Part shown: one piece after another, positions 62,463-64,000 of the stretch | Layout of the letters: each line of letters starts with the position of its first letter | Position numbering within the stretch: the stretch's first letter is position 1 | Made by a program: the position numbers and the translations under genes | Notes under the pieces: generated by a model | What the model was told of the DNA's origin: nothing | Database searches by the model: none | The model's input: only the letters and a program-made list of their open reading frames with translations | DNA from: Gemmatimonadota bacterium | Lineage (GTDB): Bacteria; Gemmatimonadota; Gemmatimonadetes; Gemmatimonadales; Gemmatimonadaceae | Direction of reading: 5' to 3' | NCBI GenBank assembly: GCA_016719105.1 | Contig: JADKAQ010000013.1 | Location: forward strand, 302,639 to 366,638 | Length of the DNA: 64,000 nt

Positions 62463-63460
62463 ATGTGCTTCGGATCGCTGGCTAGCGATCGTCGTCAGCG
62501 AGTACACGACGCTCCCGGCGATCGCCTCCCGATCGACTTGGACAATCGGGGAGATGATGCCGATACCACATTCTTGCTTCCGTTCTCCCTTACTACAACG
62601 GCGCAACACTTCGTCGTGTACGATGCCATCGCGCGAAGAGTCGTGGCACTCTCGCCCATCTCAAGGGAAGGAAGCATTAGCGCTTCAGGCCGCGCCGGCC
62701 GTGGACCGGACTGAGTTCGGCGGAATTGCGTTCGTCAGTCCACGACCGGCCGGGGTGCGCGGTATTCTCGACCTTTGGCAACGAAACGACTGTCGAGTCT
62801 CTCGAACAGGCACTATCCTTGGCCGGTATGCGTATCCGTTCGGTGCCGATCCGCGCGGCGTCTGCGACCTGCAGGAGTCCCAAGTACGTCTCTTGCGAGC
62901 TTTGGTGGACCACGAGATTCAACGCGTCGTCGGCGACACCACGGTAGTTGCCGACGGACCGTTGCCGTGGCCAGAACTGCCGGGCAGCCGAATTAGTTCG
63001 ACAGTCCCTGCTTTCTCGCATCCCGTGGCGATGTGTGCTTCGCGACCCTCTCCTTCGGGCCCGGAAGGTCCGAAATACTCGACAAGGACGGCGTTCGAGC
63101 CACCGGTTCCTGGATCGAGCCGGTTCCCTCTAGCGAGCTCGTTACTCGGGAAAGGATCATGGACCATGATGCCCGGCAGCGTCATTACCACGACGAGCGC
63201 GACTGGTGTGGGAGAGACCTTTGCGGTCCTTTTCGAAGGGCGCTCGACGCAGCGAAAGCGCGTTATCGACTTCTTCGATCGCCGACGCCTCCTACCTGTT
63301 CTCCATCGTGCTGCCCTTCAGATGGCAAGGTCATCAGCTACGGCCACGGACTGCTCGTCGCGATGGGTGGACATCGGATGGTGCTCCTTTCGTTCGTGCG
63401 ATGAGCGCCTCGCCTTCGCTTGAGACGCTTGTGAGTCGGGCAAGGGCGGCCACGCGGTAG
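62463..63460 (+). pseudogene. Beta-propeller protein copy 3, several frameshifts
   Basis: Segments in different frames follow the order of copies 1 and 2: QHFVVYDAIARRVVALSP, SGRAGRGPD, TEFGGIAFVSPRPAG, DPRGVCDLQESQVRLLRALV, PLPWPELPG, MCFATLSFGPGRSEILDKDG, SFAVLFEGR-like ETFAVLFEGRSTQRKRVIDF, SYLFSIVLPFRWQG and GAPFVRAMSASPSLETLVSR. At least four frame changes are needed. It is a decayed paralogue ending at 63460. The following 63461-63780 holds no gene I can support. Confidence 0.65.
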
Positions 63461-63784
63461 CTCAGTCGGCGGCACGGAAGGTCTCGCGTGATACTGCCAC
63501 CCACAAGCGCGGTTCACTGCCTTCGTCTCAGATCGCTCACTTCGATGACTTATCCTGTTTTGGTTGTTCCTTGTGTCGGCTTTGCTGTGCCAATGGCCGG
63601 ACGTGTGTGGGGTCGCGAACGAAGGGGACGACCGCCCTCCTCTCCAATCAGGAGAAGGACCCTCGCGACCGGTCGCCTCGCAGACAACAATGGGACATTG
63701 GGGGTGTGACGCGAATGACACGACCATCCTCCTCCGCTGCAGCTGTGCGCCACGCGCCAGCATTTTGTAGTTGTTGGGTTGCCA

Positions 63785-64000
63785 GACTTTCGTGGAGAGC
63801 TGGTAAGTTCTCCTACCACTCACTCGACGTCGACCAGGCTTGTGGGTGGCCCCACACTGCTCAGGGCTGACGCCTTCAGTGTGGCTGTGCCATCGGGTGC
63901 GGTTGTGGAAGGTATCGATGTAGTCGGCGATGTCCGTCAGTGCGAAGTCGCGGCTCGCATAGATGCGCTCCTTGATCCGTTCATTCTTAAAGCTGCTGAA
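63785..64000 (-). mobile_element. IS3-family transposase OrfB, C-terminal end, cut by the window edge
   Basis: Minus-strand reading from the right edge gives SSFKNERIKERIYASRDFAL, TDIADYIDTFHNRTRWHSH and TEGVSPEQ, the conserved C-terminal end of IS3-type OrfB. Most of the gene lies beyond the window. A likely IS end is near 63770-63785. Confidence 0.75.

Overview
The window is GC-rich bacterial chromosome. The mix of families (a sortilin-like BNR-repeat giant, S9 and S10 peptidases, a DUF4105-type protein, many secreted beta-propeller proteins) and the base composition suggest a Gemmatimonadota-like soil or sediment organism. That is an inference from gene content, not a phylogenetic result. 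There are no rRNA, tRNA or CRISPR features that I can see.

Positions 1-31 kb look like ordinary core genome on both strands. They hold a PilS-type sensor kinase (cut by the left edge), a methyltransferase lipoprotein, a CNNM/CorC protein, ArfB, an S10 peptidase, an AraC/GyrI regulator, an ArsR-SRPBCC-hydrolase operon with a readable promoter and operator, Tag, a cyclic-nucleotide-binding protein, a 1030-residue BNR-repeat protein, a TPR/DUF4105/dicarboxylate-symporter run, a hybrid histidine kinase, HslR, small envelope proteins, prolyl oligopeptidase, a FadR-type regulator, Sua5/TsaC, NhaR, and a three-gene membrane operon with two short haem-copper-oxidase subunit I-like proteins.

Positions 31-43 kb become accessory in character. 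After PPK2 comes a caspase-like peptidase, a secreted DUF4384-like protein and an LPP20-like lipoprotein, with three copies of a dispersed inverted-repeat element at their boundaries. A beta-propeller gene with a strong terminator, a BrnTA toxin-antitoxin pair, a cupin, a 610-bp array of degenerate 21-bp repeats, a rhomboid protease and a VapBC-type pair with palindromic operators follow.

Positions 43-64 kb form a repetitive island. It holds at least six paralogous or related secreted beta-propeller proteins, thioredoxin/DsbA-like proteins, and four very small secreted cysteine-rich peptides, arranged as repeated peptide - thioredoxin - propeller modules. The island is broken up by an intact-looking IS21-family element (with a 5-bp target duplication inside a propeller gene), an IS3 remnant, an IS3 element that itself carries a second IS21 element, and an IS3 transposase fragment at the right edge. 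Much of the island is decayed.

Two sequence-wide features stand out. The 7-mer GTTAGGC (either strand) occurs about 31 times, mostly outside the island and often at gene 3' ends. Several otherwise well-conserved genes carry a single-base frameshift, which could be real or could be assembly error.
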